Positions 1 to 9,612 of a DNA stretch of 64,000 nt are shown one piece after another. Under the pieces are notes generated by a model. The model worked only from the letters and a program-made list of their open reading frames with translations, was not told the origin of the DNA and searched no databases. This stretch comes from Capsulimonadaceae bacterium (GTDB taxonomy: Bacteria > Armatimonadota > Armatimonadia > Armatimonadales > Capsulimonadaceae): assembly GCA_031292625.1 (NCBI GenBank), contig JARLGU010000012.1:124001-188000 (forward strand), given 5' to 3'. Positions within the stretch are counted from its first letter, which is position 1. Every line of letters begins with the position of its first letter. The position numbers and the translations under genes are program-made.

Positions 1-115
1 GGGCTGAACAGTGAGTTCGCCCTTTCGTACAATGAACGTCATGACAAAGCGCAATGGTTCCGTGGCGCTTGCGTTTCATGCGATCAGACGCGTGTTTTCG
101 CTTCAAGCAAGAAGC

Positions 116-2521
116 TCAAAGGCTGGACGATAGGTTACTTTGCCCAACGGAGCGCGCTTGCCGTCCAAGACGCCAGGTTAGTCCGCACGCCAGGAGGTAG
201 GCAGCGAGGCCCGCCAGGGAGATCGCCGCGCCCTTGCGAAGGCCCGGTGGACGGTAGGCAAGCTCAAAACGATGCGTCCCGGCTTCCAGCGGCACCGCAA
301 TCAAAGCGTAGTCGCCCGGCATTGGGCGATAGACGCGCTGGGTCGAGCTGGGGAGCGCGTTCGCGATCCAAAATCGGCTGTAGGCATCGGTGATTAGCAA
401 GATGCCCGGCGCATCGCACTTTGCGTTCACTTCCAGAGTGTCGCTGTCCTTCCATCTTACTTGTGCGCTGTCCTGGATGAGCGCTGGTCTCGGCGCGATC
501 GACGGCGGGGTCTCTAGCACGACCACGCGCCAGCGCGGGAAATTGGCATCGGCGACTTTGTAGAGGATCTTCGTGCTCGCCGGCATGATTTTGCACCGAT
601 GGACGATGAGCCCATGCGGGAGAGGATTGTCGATGACGTTCATGCCGACAGTGTCCGCGGTAAACCTTCTTTTGTTCCTGGGCACGTAGGTGAAGCCGTT
701 GACATCGTTCGTTACGAAAAAGACCCTGCTGCAGCGAAGCAACGCGAGCGACGGATTGGGATCCGTGTACATAACGTACATTTGCGCCTGATTTGCGTCG
801 CAGTGCTGGGTGGCCGTGACCAACTGAGCGTAGCGTAGCTGCACCATCGGATCGTAGCCCCAAACGTCGTAGCTGCCTGAGCCCATCGCCCCTTCGGTAA
901 GTAGACCCGCAAGATAGACGCGCTGGTCGCCCGGGTGTGTCCGCTCCCAGTTCATGACGACAGCTGGACGCGGGTGCGTGGGATCAAAGGTCGTGATCGT
1001 CGACCGGTCAAACGCGATGAGCTCGACCAGTACGAGCGTGGCGAGCGTGGGGGCGGCCCATCGAGTGGAGCGCGCTCGCGCAAGCAGCACGGCGGCGAGC
1101 GAAGCCGTGAGCGTTGCGGTCGCAAATCCCCACGCGGCGAATCTTCCCGCCTCTCGGGCAAAGACGGTGAACTGCGGGATGCTGACGCGGTAATACGAAT
1201 CGGATGCGACGCGCAACGTGCGAATAAACCAAATGCAAGTGAATGGATCCGCCATCCAGATCCCCGCCATCGCGCACATGGCCGCGACGCCAGCGGTTGC
1301 GGCCGCCAGGCGGGAGCCGCTTCCGCTCGATCCTTCCTCGCGGCGGGCTACAAGCGCATCAAGGCCTGCGCCGGCCAGCATCGCGGTAAAGATCGTTACG
1401 GGAAAGATGAACTTGGCGAAGGCTCGAAACTTGGAGAAACCGGGGACATACAGGTAGAGCAATCTAAAGAGCGGCGTATACGCGCCCATTGCCAGGACGA
1501 AGAGCGCAATCGCCATGGTAATCCAGAGTTTACGGCGCGGCGATTCTCCTCGGAACGCACCCAAAATGACCAGCGGCAGGCTGGCGACGCCGATGAAGGC
1601 GCACATCTCCCACTTGTTCCATGGTCCCCAATACGGCATGTGGAAGATGTCGCCGAAAAGATGCGGTACGAGTAGCGTCCACAGGTTGACCGCCTGGTAC
1701 GAGATCTCCGCTGCGAACGCGTAGCCCACCGCATGGCTCCGGACGCCCTCGGTGCTCACTTCGAGGCCCGCCAGAAGTTGAACGGCCGTTATCGCCGCGC
1801 TGCCGGCGGCGGCGACGGCGATCGCCGCGGCGGTTTGCAGCCGTTTACGCGCGCGAATAATCCGCAAGCCGGTGTAGAGCGCGAGAACCACCAGCGTGTT
1901 GAACAGCGTCTGCGGATGTCCGGCAAAAAGCTGCATCGAAAACGAGAATATCGCCAACAGGACCGAGCGCGGATTGGGCGAATCGATCAGGTCGTCGAAC
2001 GCCAGCACGATCAGCGGCATCCACGCCATCGCGGCCATGGTGGCCAGGTGTCCGGCGTAGACATGGGGGAAAAACGAGCCGCCGAGCATGACAATCGCCG
2101 CCGCCAGCAGGCGCGCGAGCGGGCTGAGGCCGTATTTGCGCGCGAGCAGCGACGTGAACAGCCCCGTCAGATAGGTGCTGATTACGATGTCCAGATTGCA
2201 CGCGACCGGAAGCGGGAGGAACAGATAGATCCAATTGATCGGATAGAGCAGGCCGCTCTGCCATCCGCCGAAGAACGGGACGCCGCCGCACACGTACGGG
2301 TTCCATTGCGCAATGTGGCCATGGCGTAAATTCTCGAAGCCGAACTGACGCCAGTAGTAGAACTCCGTCGCCAGATCCGTCGTGCTGTCGGACAAGACCC
2401 CATGCCGAAGTCCGGTAAGCACGTCCCCGAAGACCAGCAGGCAGAGCGCCAGGAGGGCCAGGGGGACGAAGAGCGGCATAGCCAGGATGCGGCGCATCGT
2501 TATGTCGTTCTCGTTACTCAA
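116..2521 (-). CDS. YfhO-like multi-spanning membrane protein (copy 2)
   Basis: The 801-residue protein has about a dozen hydrophobic segments in its first 500 residues, a soluble region of about 230 residues, and a last membrane helix near 770-790. The conserved segments RHGH.xxWNPYVCGGVPFFGGWQ and AGHLATMAAMAWMPL resemble YfhO-type GT-C fold proteins, which in other bacteria help move sugars onto wall or surface polymers. The donor and acceptor cannot be read here. It starts with TTG at 2519-2521, and its first bases overlap the TGA of the upstream paralogue (TTGA), so the two are probably translationally coupled; an in-frame ATG lies at codon 9. A fold-level assignment is fairly safe; the biochemical role is inference. 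Confidence 0.75.
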   Translation of the reverse strand: MSNENDITMRRILAMPLFVPLALLALCLLVFGDVLTGLRHGVLSDSTTDLATEFYYWRQFGFENLRHGHIAQWNPYVCGGVPFFGGWQSGLLYPINWIYLFLPLPVACNLDIVISTYLTGLFTSLLARKYGLSPLARLLAAAIVMLGGSFFPHVYAGHLATMAAMAWMPLIVLAFDDLIDSPNPRSVLLAIFSFSMQLFAGHPQTLFNTLVVLALYTGLRIIRARKRLQTAAAIAVAAAGSAAITAVQLLAGLEVSTEGVRSHAVGYAFAAEISYQAVNLWTLLVPHLFGDIFHMPYWGPWNKWEMCAFIGVASLPLVILGAFRGESPRRKLWITMAIALFVLAMGAYTPLFRLLYLYVPGFSKFRAFAKFIFPVTIFTAMLAGAGLDALVARREEGSSGSGSRLAAATAGVAAMCAMAGIWMADPFTCIWFIRTLRVASDSYYRVSIPQFTVFAREAGRFAAWGFATATLTASLAAVLLARARSTRWAAPTLATLVLVELIAFDRSTITTFDPTHPRPAVVMNWERTHPGDQRVYLAGLLTEGAMGSGSYDVWGYDPMVQLRYAQLVTATQHCDANQAQMYVMYTDPNPSLALLRCSRVFFVTNDVNGFTYVPRNKRRFTADTVGMNVIDNPLPHGLIVHRCKIMPASTKILYKVADANFPRWRVVVLETPPSIAPRPALIQDSAQVRWKDSDTLEVNAKCDAPGILLITDAYSRFWIANALPSSTQRVYRPMPGDYALIAVPLEAGTHRFELAYRPPGLRKGAAISLAGLAAYLLACGLTWRLGRQARSVGQSNLSSSL

Positions 2522-4824
2522 TCGATAACATCCTTGTTATTGCGGTAGGCGATAATTGCGACGATCAGGAATGCGCAGAGCGACACCATGGATATGATCG
2601 CGCCAAGGCGAAAAGCGGGCGGACAATAGTTCAGAGTGAAATGGTGGCTGCCCGCTTCAACAGGAATCGCGATTTGCGCATAGTTGCCGGACTGAACATC
2701 ATAGCGAGTCTGCGCCGATCCCGGCAGCGCCGCCGCCGTCCAGAATCGGCTATACGCGTCGGTAATCAGCAGAATACCCGGCGAGGACGTCACGGCGTCA
2801 ATCCGCAACGAATCGGTGCTTGTTTGGCGGACCGTGACCGCCGAATGTGCATCCGGCAGGCCAGGTTCGATTGCTGGCGCGCGTTCGAGCACGACCGCGT
2901 CTCGTCCCGTGAACGCTGGGTTGAACAAAACCCGGAACGCCTCATCGCGCTTGGGGGCGACGATAGCCTTGTAGACCACCAGGCCGTGCGGGAGCGGGTT
3001 CGGGATCGCGTAGACGATTCGACGCCCGTGTTCGACCTTCAGGACGTATTGGCAGCGCAAAAGACGCATCAAGACAGCAGGGGGAGCGGAGCGCATGAAC
3101 ATGGACGCATCGTCCGGATTTTCGCCTTCCGCCGCTGTAATCAGCTCCGTGTAGCGGCGCTGGACGACTGGATCGTAGCCCCATATATCGTAGTCGTTCA
3201 GGCTGATCGCGCAATCGACCGGGTAGGCCGTTTGGAGAACGCGAAAGTCTCCTGGATGATCATGGCGCCAGGCCGCAAGCGATGGCGGCAACGATTGTGC
3301 GGGGTCGAACGTCGTAATCATCGACCGCGCAAAAAACAGACCTTCCAATAGCGCGACGGCGGCGAGCGCGTACACCCAACGGCGTGACCGGGACAGTAAT
3401 GCGATGATCGCGGAAACGGCAATTGCGAAGCATCCTGCGATGACGAGCGCTTGAGATGCGGCTCCTTGCGCCGCCGCGAGGAACGCTGGGATATTAGCGC
3501 CTCCGAGCAAGTACGTCAGATCGCCGTGGCCACGGACAAAGACGATAACTTCCGCGCCCATATCCGTTCGCATCGCACATGCCGCCGCAAACAGCAGCGC
3601 GCCGAGTATCGCGGTCGCCCACGCCCACCCCCGCTTAAGCGTCGCGCCGCGCAGAAGCGCATCGAGACCTGCGCCGGAGAGCAGCGCGATGAAGATCGTC
3701 GCCTCATAGAAGAAGCGATCGTGTGCGCGGAATTTGGCGATGCCGGGGACAGTCAGGTACAGCAAATGCAGCAATGGCGTATACTTGCCGAGCGCCATTA
3801 CGATCAGCGCGAGCGACATGGTCGTCCACAACCCGCGCCGTGGAGAGCGGACGAACCGCCAACCCGCAATCGCCATCGTCAACGCCGCGATCCCGATGAA
3901 ACCCGCCGCCTCCCAATACTCCCAACGTCCCCAATACATGACATGCGTCAGATCGCCAAGCGTCAGCGGCGCTATCGTCGTAAGAAGATTCTCCGGAGGA
4001 AACGAGTATTGCGAAACGAACTTGAACGATGCCGCGCCGGACCGTACGCCCTCGGACGACGCCTGAACGCCGGTCAGCAGTTGCACGGCCGTCAAGAGCG
4101 AAGCCGCGACCGGCATGGCGCACAGCGATGCGATCGCGCGCGCCCGGCTGCTTGCGCCAACGAGCCGGATAACTGCGTATATGGCAACTGTGAGCGCCGT
4201 ATTGTAGACGGTCTGCGGGTGTCCGGCCAGGATCTGCATCGCCAGCGCGAACGCGCCCACGAGCGACGCCCGGACGCTTGGCCGATCGATTGCCTCGTCG
4301 GCTGCCAGAAGCGCAAGCGGAGTCCACGCCATCGCCGCAAGCGCCGATAGATGCCCTGGCCAGACGTGCGCGAAAAACGCGCCGCTGAACATCACTACCG
4401 CGCCGGTGAGCATGACCGCAACAGGATGAAACCCCTGGCGGCGAGCCAGAATTGCCGTCAATAGCCCCGCAATGTACGTGCTCATCGCCGCGTCTACGGC
4501 GATGGCGAGTTTCAGGGGAAGAATGAGGTAGATCCAGTTCGGCGGGTAAAACAATCCGGCCTGCCAGCCGCCGAAAAACGGCACACCGCAGTAGATGTGC
4601 GGGTCCCACAACGGCACATGACCGTGACGTAGGTTTGAGAAGCCGAACTCGCGCCAGTAAAGGAACTGGCGCGCCGTGTCGCCATCCGCCGCCGAAAGAA
4701 TACCGGGACGCAGGCCGAGAAGCACGTCCCCAAATGCGAAAAGGCACAGCGCGGCAAGCCCCGCGGCAGGAAACCAGGGGCAGTGGACTATAGCGCGAAC
4801 GCGATCAAGAAATGGGTTCGTCAT
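2518..4824 (-). CDS. YfhO-like multi-spanning membrane protein (copy 1)
   Basis: This 768-residue paralogue of the downstream gene is first in a two-gene operon. It shares the N-terminal pattern (FGDVLLGLRPGILSAADGD, then FLYWREFGFSNLRHGHVPLWDPHIYCGVPFFGG), repeated hydrophobic segments, the AGHPQTVYNT motif and a C-terminal soluble region followed by one last helix. Conserved acidic residues sit in the first extracytoplasmic loop (ADGDTAR), as expected of GT-C glycosyltransferases, but I cannot assign a substrate. ATG start at 4822-4824. A promoter on this strand lies upstream (-35 near 4922-4927, -10 near 4898-4903). The pair probably arose by tandem duplication and may act on the same surface glycan. 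Confidence 0.75.
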   Translation of the reverse strand: MTNPFLDRVRAIVHCPWFPAAGLAALCLFAFGDVLLGLRPGILSAADGDTARQFLYWREFGFSNLRHGHVPLWDPHIYCGVPFFGGWQAGLFYPPNWIYLILPLKLAIAVDAAMSTYIAGLLTAILARRQGFHPVAVMLTGAVVMFSGAFFAHVWPGHLSALAAMAWTPLALLAADEAIDRPSVRASLVGAFALAMQILAGHPQTVYNTALTVAIYAVIRLVGASSRARAIASLCAMPVAASLLTAVQLLTGVQASSEGVRSGAASFKFVSQYSFPPENLLTTIAPLTLGDLTHVMYWGRWEYWEAAGFIGIAALTMAIAGWRFVRSPRRGLWTTMSLALIVMALGKYTPLLHLLYLTVPGIAKFRAHDRFFYEATIFIALLSGAGLDALLRGATLKRGWAWATAILGALLFAAACAMRTDMGAEVIVFVRGHGDLTYLLGGANIPAFLAAAQGAASQALVIAGCFAIAVSAIIALLSRSRRWVYALAAVALLEGLFFARSMITTFDPAQSLPPSLAAWRHDHPGDFRVLQTAYPVDCAISLNDYDIWGYDPVVQRRYTELITAAEGENPDDASMFMRSAPPAVLMRLLRCQYVLKVEHGRRIVYAIPNPLPHGLVVYKAIVAPKRDEAFRVLFNPAFTGRDAVVLERAPAIEPGLPDAHSAVTVRQTSTDSLRIDAVTSSPGILLITDAYSRFWTAAALPGSAQTRYDVQSGNYAQIAIPVEAGSHHFTLNYCPPAFRLGAIISMVSLCAFLIVAIIAYRNNKDVID

Positions 4825-4897
4825 GGCTAATTCGTGAGCGATCGAAATCAGGCGGGATCGCCCGCGGCCGCGCGGTCCGGAGGACGAGACTGTACCG

Positions 4898-4927
4898 ATT
4901 ATGCGCTTGACGACCGGAGGGTGTCAA
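4898..4927 (-). promoter_or_regulatory. Promoter of the YfhO-like pair
   Basis: Reading the minus strand, TTGACA (4922-4927) is followed after 18 bp by CATAAT (4898-4903). The -35 region also holds an inverted repeat CTTGAC-N11-GTCAAG, which could be an operator. Confidence 0.5.
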
Positions 4928-4993
4928 GGACGCTCCGCATCGGAGAAGGCTATCGCTTGCGATATTCGTGAATTTAACCAGCCAGACGGCAAC

Positions 4994-5024
4994 TTGACAT
5001 GCCGATTGCGCCGTATGATATAAT
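4994..5024 (+). promoter_or_regulatory. hrcA promoter, no CIRCE seen
   Basis: TTGACA (4994-4999) and TATAAT (5019-5024) are separated by 19 bp and lie 56 bp before the hrcA start. I looked for the CIRCE operator (TTAGCACTC-N9-GAGTGCTAA), the usual HrcA target, and see none between 4825 and 5079, so classical autoregulation is not supported. Confidence 0.65.
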
Positions 5025-5079
5025 CGTTATGCGCGGTTGCTTATCGGATCGTGTGCAGCGTGCGTGAACGGAAGACGTA

Positions 5080-6138
5080 ATGGAGCTGGACGAGCGTAAA
5101 CAGAGAATTCTTCAGGGCGTCGTGTGGAGCTATGTCGCGACCGCTGAACCGGTAGGCTCGGAAAATCTCGCGCAGCGCTATGCGTGGTGGGGCGTCAAAT
5201 CGGCGACGATCCGCAACGTCCTTGCCGATCTCGCCGACCTGGGTTACCTGCGCCAGCCGCATACATCGGCGGGACGCATTCCTTCGGACCAAGGATATCG
5301 ATTTTACGTCAACCACCTGATCTTCGATGCGGAGATTGGGGAAGACATTGCGCAGCAGACGAAGGCGGACCTCGAGCAGGAGAGCGCCGACAATCTCGAA
5401 CGCATTTTGCGGCAGACGTGCGCGCTGCTTTCCCGGATGACCCATTACACGAGCGTCGCCACGCGTCCGCAACCGGCCGACACCTGCCTGCGTCAGGTAT
5501 TCGTCGCGCCTGCCGACGCGCGATCCATTCTCCTCGTCGTCCTGCTGTCCACGGGGCAATCCGAGACGAGGTTGCTTTCGGGGGCGGTCGCGCAGCATGC
5601 CGACGAGAATCCGTCGGCATTGACGGCGGCCAGCAATACTCTCAACGCACTGTGGGCGAGCAAAAGTCTCCAGGCGATTGCCTGCGCCGCGGACGCCGAT
5701 TTGAAACCGCCCGCGGACCTGGCGGGCGATCACGCACGCGCCATCTATACGACGCTTGTCTTGACGCTGCGCAATGTCGCGCGGATGGCCGGAGAAGACC
5801 GCGCCGTCGTCGAGGGCGCTCGGGAGATGTTTCGCCAGCCCGAGTTTCACGATTTGGACAAGCTCGATCCCGTGCTTGAAACCATCCAGATGCAGCCGCA
5901 TTTCGTTGAGGCGATCAATCATGGCGGTCGCGGCGAAGTGAGCGTTGTCATCGGCGCTGAGAATGCCGTCGAGCCCCTTAAAGAATGCAGCGTCGTGACC
6001 GCATCCTATTACATCGGCGCCCGCGAACGCGGCACCCTGGGCGTCGTCGGCCCGACGCGTATGGATTACGACCGGACGATCCCCGCGGTCAGCTTCATGG
6101 CCCGCAGTCTGAGCGACTTGCTCACGCGGCTGGCGTAA
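5080..6138 (+). CDS. hrcA: Heat-inducible transcription repressor HrcA
   Basis: The 352-residue product matches HrcA in length and layout. It has an N-terminal winged helix (ELDERKQRILQGVVWSY, then SATIRNVLADLADLGYL and the wing HTSAGRIPSDQGYRFYV, residues 1-75), then a GAF-like domain and dimerisation region, ending with the typical GPTRMDYDRTIPAV segment. HrcA represses groE and dnaK operons by binding CIRCE, with GroEL as co-factor. No dnaK, grpE or dnaJ gene is adjacent here, which is unlike the common hrcA-grpE-dnaK-dnaJ arrangement. ATG start with a short GGAAG ribosome site. The following glycosidase starts 4 bp after the stop, so they may be co-transcribed. Confidence 0.93.
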   Translation: MELDERKQRILQGVVWSYVATAEPVGSENLAQRYAWWGVKSATIRNVLADLADLGYLRQPHTSAGRIPSDQGYRFYVNHLIFDAEIGEDIAQQTKADLEQESADNLERILRQTCALLSRMTHYTSVATRPQPADTCLRQVFVAPADARSILLVVLLSTGQSETRLLSGAVAQHADENPSALTAASNTLNALWASKSLQAIACAADADLKPPADLAGDHARAIYTTLVLTLRNVARMAGEDRAVVEGAREMFRQPEFHDLDKLDPVLETIQMQPHFVEAINHGGRGEVSVVIGAENAVEPLKECSVVTASYYIGARERGTLGVVGPTRMDYDRTIPAVSFMARSLSDLLTRLA

Positions 6139-6142
6139 GGCC

Positions 6143-8380
6143 ATGCCCCATTCGGAACCGTACGCGACGAAACTCGAAGAACGCTCGTCTCTTCTGCTTT
6201 ACTGTCTCCTCTTCACGCTTCTCTCCGCATGCGCGACAGCGTCCGCCGCCGATGTCGTGACCATCGATCCGTCGCGTGTGCTGAACACGTTCACCCCGAT
6301 AGAGGCTTTAGGCGCGGGCGTCGACGGGCACGTGCTTGGCGATGCCGGACGCATGTATACGAAGCGCAATGTCGACGCCATGAAAAGCGCTGGGCTTGGG
6401 GCGCTCACGTACCGCTTGCGCACCGAACTTGCGATCGAGGCGTGGCATTGGAACGCGACCGGCGTCTGGAGCGACCGGAGCGGCCGCGAGGGCTATTGGA
6501 CATCGAGCGCGCAAGGCCGCCCGCTTGCGGCGGAGAGCTATGGCTATCGTTTGCCGCGGCGCGGAAGCACGATTGACCAGGCGAACAACGATGGCTATTC
6601 GCGTCTGGATGACGGCGATGAGGCGACGTTTTGGAAGAGCGATCCGTATCTCGACGCCGCGTTCACCGGGGATGACAACGCGGCCCATCCGCAATGGGTG
6701 GCGATCGATCTAGGTGAGTCCATGCCGATCAGCCAGGTGCGGATCGACTGGGGCGAGCCCTATGCCACGCGGTTTCGCATCGAAGCGCTTACGGACGCGG
6801 ACCTTTCGCCGGGCGACGAGCTGGCGCAAACCGTCCAGAACGGAAAGTGGACGCCGCTGTGTTCGGTCGCTCTCTCACGCGGGCAGGGGCCGATATCGGA
6901 GTGCATTTTTCCAAAAAAGACCGTTCGATTTCTGCGAATCGTGATGCTCGAAAGCTCCGGCAAGGTTCAGGGGAACGGCGATCCGCGCGATCAGGTCGGC
7001 TATGCCATCCGCGAACTCCATGCCGGCGCGTACGATCCGCGCACGGGTTTCGTCGACATCATCCGCCACGCCCCGAACAAGGCTGGGCAGACGGTAATCA
7101 TGGCCTCCTCGACGGATCCGTGGCATGAGGCGAGCGACCGCGACGCGCGCACCGAGCAGCCGGCTTTGGAGCGCATCCTGCGAAGCGGGCTGATGCGCGG
7201 ACGCCCGATGATGCTGCCGGTAGGCGTCGCGTACGATACGCCGGAGAATGCCGCCGGCCTGCTGCGCGCGGCGCGCGCGCAAGGCTTCCCCGTGGCGCAG
7301 GTGGAACTGGGCGAGGAGCCGGATGGCCAGATCATGAGCCCCGAGGACTATGGCGCGCTTTATATACAGTTTGCGCGCGCCCTGAAGGCTGTCGATCCCT
7401 CGATTCAGCTTGGCGGTCCATCGCTCCAGACGGATGTCGAGGGATGGCATTACTGGCAAAATGCGAAGGGCGAGGAGTCGTGGATGAAACGCTTCCTCGC
7501 TTATCTTGATGCGCATGGCCGCCTTGGCGATTTTTCGTTCTTTAGTTTCGAGTGGTATCCTTTCGATGACTTTCGTGACAGCGCGGCGACGCAGTTGCTG
7601 AAGCAGCCCAAGCTTCTGCGGGAGGCGCTGGCCGCCTCCGGCGTGCCTCGGCGGTTGCCGTGGTACATGACCGAGTACGGCTATTCGGCTTTTGCGGGAG
7701 AACCGGAGGTGACGATTGCGGGCGCGTTGATGAACACGGACATCGCGCTCTCCTTTCTGGCCATGGGCGGGGCGCGCGCCTATCTCTACGGCTATGAGGC
7801 GGTTCCGTTGATTACGGAGCCCGAGGGCGACGGTCAGTATGGCAACCTGACGCTCCTGCTCGCGGGAAAGGGCGGCGCAGCGCCGACCCCCGCGGCAACG
7901 TACTACGCCATTCGGATGCTCACGACGCATTGGTTGGGCGACGGGACAAAATCACATCGCATGATCGCCGCCGAAGCGCGCTTGGGCAATGGCAAACCTA
8001 CCCGGCTGATCGCACCCTACGCGGTCGTCCGGCCGGATGGATCAATCGCGTTGATCCTTTTGAACAAAGATCCCGTCCACGTTTGCAAGGTTCGTTTGAA
8101 CATCGCGCACGGAAGCGTTTTCGCCGGTCCCGTCGAATTGTTGCAGTACTCGGCTCGCCAATATCAGTGGCATCCTGGCGGCTTGAACGGCTACGCGAAG
8201 CCTAACGTGCCTCCCGCGCGCAGCATCCCTGAGCGATGGCCCGAGACCGGGATCGATTTGCCGCCGCTCTCGATCAGTTGTATCGCATTTTCCCGAGGAC
8301 CGAAAGGCCAGGTCGCTCGACGTCCTAATTCGGCCGCGATGACAAAACCGGCGTACGCTAGCGTGATAATGGTAGAATAG
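6143..8380 (+). CDS. Secreted clan-A-type glycoside hydrolase with discoidin-like domain
   Basis: This is a 745-residue exported protein. A hydrophobic stretch ends in LSAC (residues 27-30), a possible lipobox, so it may be a lipoprotein. Residues about 150-300 (DEATFWKSDPYLD, WVAIDLGESMPISQVRIDWG) look like an F5/8 type C (discoidin) carbohydrate-binding domain. The rest resembles a TIM-barrel hydrolase: ELGEEPDG carries the probable acid/base Glu392 and WYMTEYGYSAF the probable nucleophile Glu511. A GH39/GH79-like clan-A enzyme is likely; the substrate is unknown. The start is taken at the ATG 4 bp after hrcA; the N-terminus is poor in positive charge, so a later start is possible. Confidence 0.75.
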   Translation: MPHSEPYATKLEERSSLLLYCLLFTLLSACATASAADVVTIDPSRVLNTFTPIEALGAGVDGHVLGDAGRMYTKRNVDAMKSAGLGALTYRLRTELAIEAWHWNATGVWSDRSGREGYWTSSAQGRPLAAESYGYRLPRRGSTIDQANNDGYSRLDDGDEATFWKSDPYLDAAFTGDDNAAHPQWVAIDLGESMPISQVRIDWGEPYATRFRIEALTDADLSPGDELAQTVQNGKWTPLCSVALSRGQGPISECIFPKKTVRFLRIVMLESSGKVQGNGDPRDQVGYAIRELHAGAYDPRTGFVDIIRHAPNKAGQTVIMASSTDPWHEASDRDARTEQPALERILRSGLMRGRPMMLPVGVAYDTPENAAGLLRAARAQGFPVAQVELGEEPDGQIMSPEDYGALYIQFARALKAVDPSIQLGGPSLQTDVEGWHYWQNAKGEESWMKRFLAYLDAHGRLGDFSFFSFEWYPFDDFRDSAATQLLKQPKLLREALAASGVPRRLPWYMTEYGYSAFAGEPEVTIAGALMNTDIALSFLAMGGARAYLYGYEAVPLITEPEGDGQYGNLTLLLAGKGGAAPTPAATYYAIRMLTTHWLGDGTKSHRMIAAEARLGNGKPTRLIAPYAVVRPDGSIALILLNKDPVHVCKVRLNIAHGSVFAGPVELLQYSARQYQWHPGGLNGYAKPNVPPARSIPERWPETGIDLPPLSISCIAFSRGPKGQVARRPNSAAMTKPAYASVIMVE

Positions 8381-8399
8381 AGGGAAATCGCATTTCGCC

Positions 8400-9020
8400 A
8401 TGGAAATCAACCAACTGTTGTACCGCTCTGCCTTCGCCTTTGCCATTGCCGCACTGCTCATATTGGGTTCTCCGCGCCTATCGGCCGCGCAATCGCACGC
8501 CGGGCCGCGGAAGGCTATACCCGCGCCAAGCGCGCCGGAGCCGGGTATCCACGGAGTCGGTTCAGGGGTGACGATGACGTTCACCGACCCGAAGACGGGG
8601 AAGGTCCTCTGGACCGCCAATGTAAAGCGGGTCGAGGCGACGAGCAAGGCGAACGCGAATGATGTCACCGGCACGATGCACGGCGTTGACGGCGTGCTCT
8701 ATCAGGACTCCGTTGCCGCCGACCGGCTGCAGGCTCCGACGGTGACCGTGGACAACGCGAGCCAGCTCGTCGATGCATCGGGCGGCGTGACGGTTACTTC
8801 GCTGACTCAGGCGAATACGCGGATTACGTGCGACAAAATGACGTATTATGCGTCCAAAGCAAAGATAGTCGGACATGGGCACGTCGTCTTCCACAAAGGC
8901 GGCTTTACACAAAAGGGACCGTCGTTCGCCGCGGATGTCAAACTCAAGGCGGTCGTGATGCCCGCTCCTGGGGAGCCGGGAAGTTCGAAGCCGGGCGTCC
9001 ACGTCGATTGGCGCCGGTGA
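8400..9020 (+). CDS. OstA/LptA-LptC-like periplasmic protein
   Basis: The 206-residue protein has a signal sequence (FAFAIAALLILGSPRLSAAQ) followed by a beta-rich OstA-like region (LQAPTVTVDNASQLVDASGGVTV, ITCDKMTYYASKAKIVGHGHVVF). That pattern is typical of the beta-jellyroll shared by LptA and LptC, which carry LPS from the inner to the outer membrane. It is the first gene of a run followed by a second LptA-like gene, lptB and an LptF/G permease. It may play the LptC role, being longer, but it lacks a clear stable anchor. Weak -10-like hexamers (GATAAT, TAGAAT) lie at 8365-8378. Confidence 0.7.
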   Translation: MEINQLLYRSAFAFAIAALLILGSPRLSAAQSHAGPRKAIPAPSAPEPGIHGVGSGVTMTFTDPKTGKVLWTANVKRVEATSKANANDVTGTMHGVDGVLYQDSVAADRLQAPTVTVDNASQLVDASGGVTVTSLTQANTRITCDKMTYYASKAKIVGHGHVVFHKGGFTQKGPSFAADVKLKAVVMPAPGEPGSSKPGVHVDWRR

Positions 9021-9057
9021 TTGACTGGCGAGCAGATTCTAGGGAGCAGCAGCAATC

Positions 9058-9606
9058 GTGACTAAGTATTGTATTGTTATAGCGGTCGTGATCGCGCTAG
9101 CGGCGCCGCTTTGTCTCGCGGAACCCGTGTCGGCGCCCGTTAAGACCGGCGTCTCGCAGCCGCTCGGACAAGGCTTCGGCAAGCCGGGGAACGTAACAAT
9201 CGATGCCCGCCAGAGCATTGCGAATCCGGGCTCGGTGACGTTTACGGGACACGCCCATTTGGTGACCGAGAACGGAGCGACCCTCGATGCCGCCGAACTC
9301 AAGGCGCTTATCTCGAAAGAAGACAATACCTTTCAAAAGGTGATTGCGACCGGCAAGGTTAAGGGCACGTTCAACCAGGCGATTACGAAGCGGTTTTATA
9401 CGGTCTATGCCGATGAGGGCGTCTACGATCCCAAGAAGAACCAGATCGATTTAACCGGATCGGTTCGCATCCTGATCGACTCTCCAATGACCAAGGGCCC
9501 CCTCGTTCAAACGGGAACGAGCGCCGTCGTGCTGCTGGGCAACGGTCCCGACTATCCGATCATCACGACGCAGGACGTCAAGACGGTGTTTACCGTTAAC
9601 CAATAG
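9058..9606 (+). CDS. LptA-like LPS transport protein
   Basis: This 182-residue exported protein starts at GTG (9058-9060), supported by a GGGAG ribosome site about 12 bp upstream and a following signal peptide (YCIVIAVVIALAAPLCLA). The body has the OstA pattern VTFTGHAHLVTENGATLDAAELKALISKEDNTF..ATGKV, close to LptA, the periplasmic bridge for LPS. It ends 6 bp before lptB. Having two OstA-like proteins side by side suggests LptC and LptA roles or duplicated bridge units. Its family is well supported; which Lpt subunit it is remains inference. Confidence 0.75.
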   Translation: MTKYCIVIAVVIALAAPLCLAEPVSAPVKTGVSQPLGQGFGKPGNVTIDARQSIANPGSVTFTGHAHLVTENGATLDAAELKALISKEDNTFQKVIATGKVKGTFNQAITKRFYTVYADEGVYDPKKNQIDLTGSVRILIDSPMTKGPLVQTGTSAVVLLGNGPDYPIITTQDVKTVFTVNQ

Positions 9607-9612
9607 CCACAC

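Noticed and set aside
599-3351. Several plus-strand open frames of 80-250 codons opposite the YfhO-like genes
   Set aside because: They are Arg/Gly-rich readings of GC-rich antisense DNA with no domain or ribosome site, and the minus-strand genes are clear.
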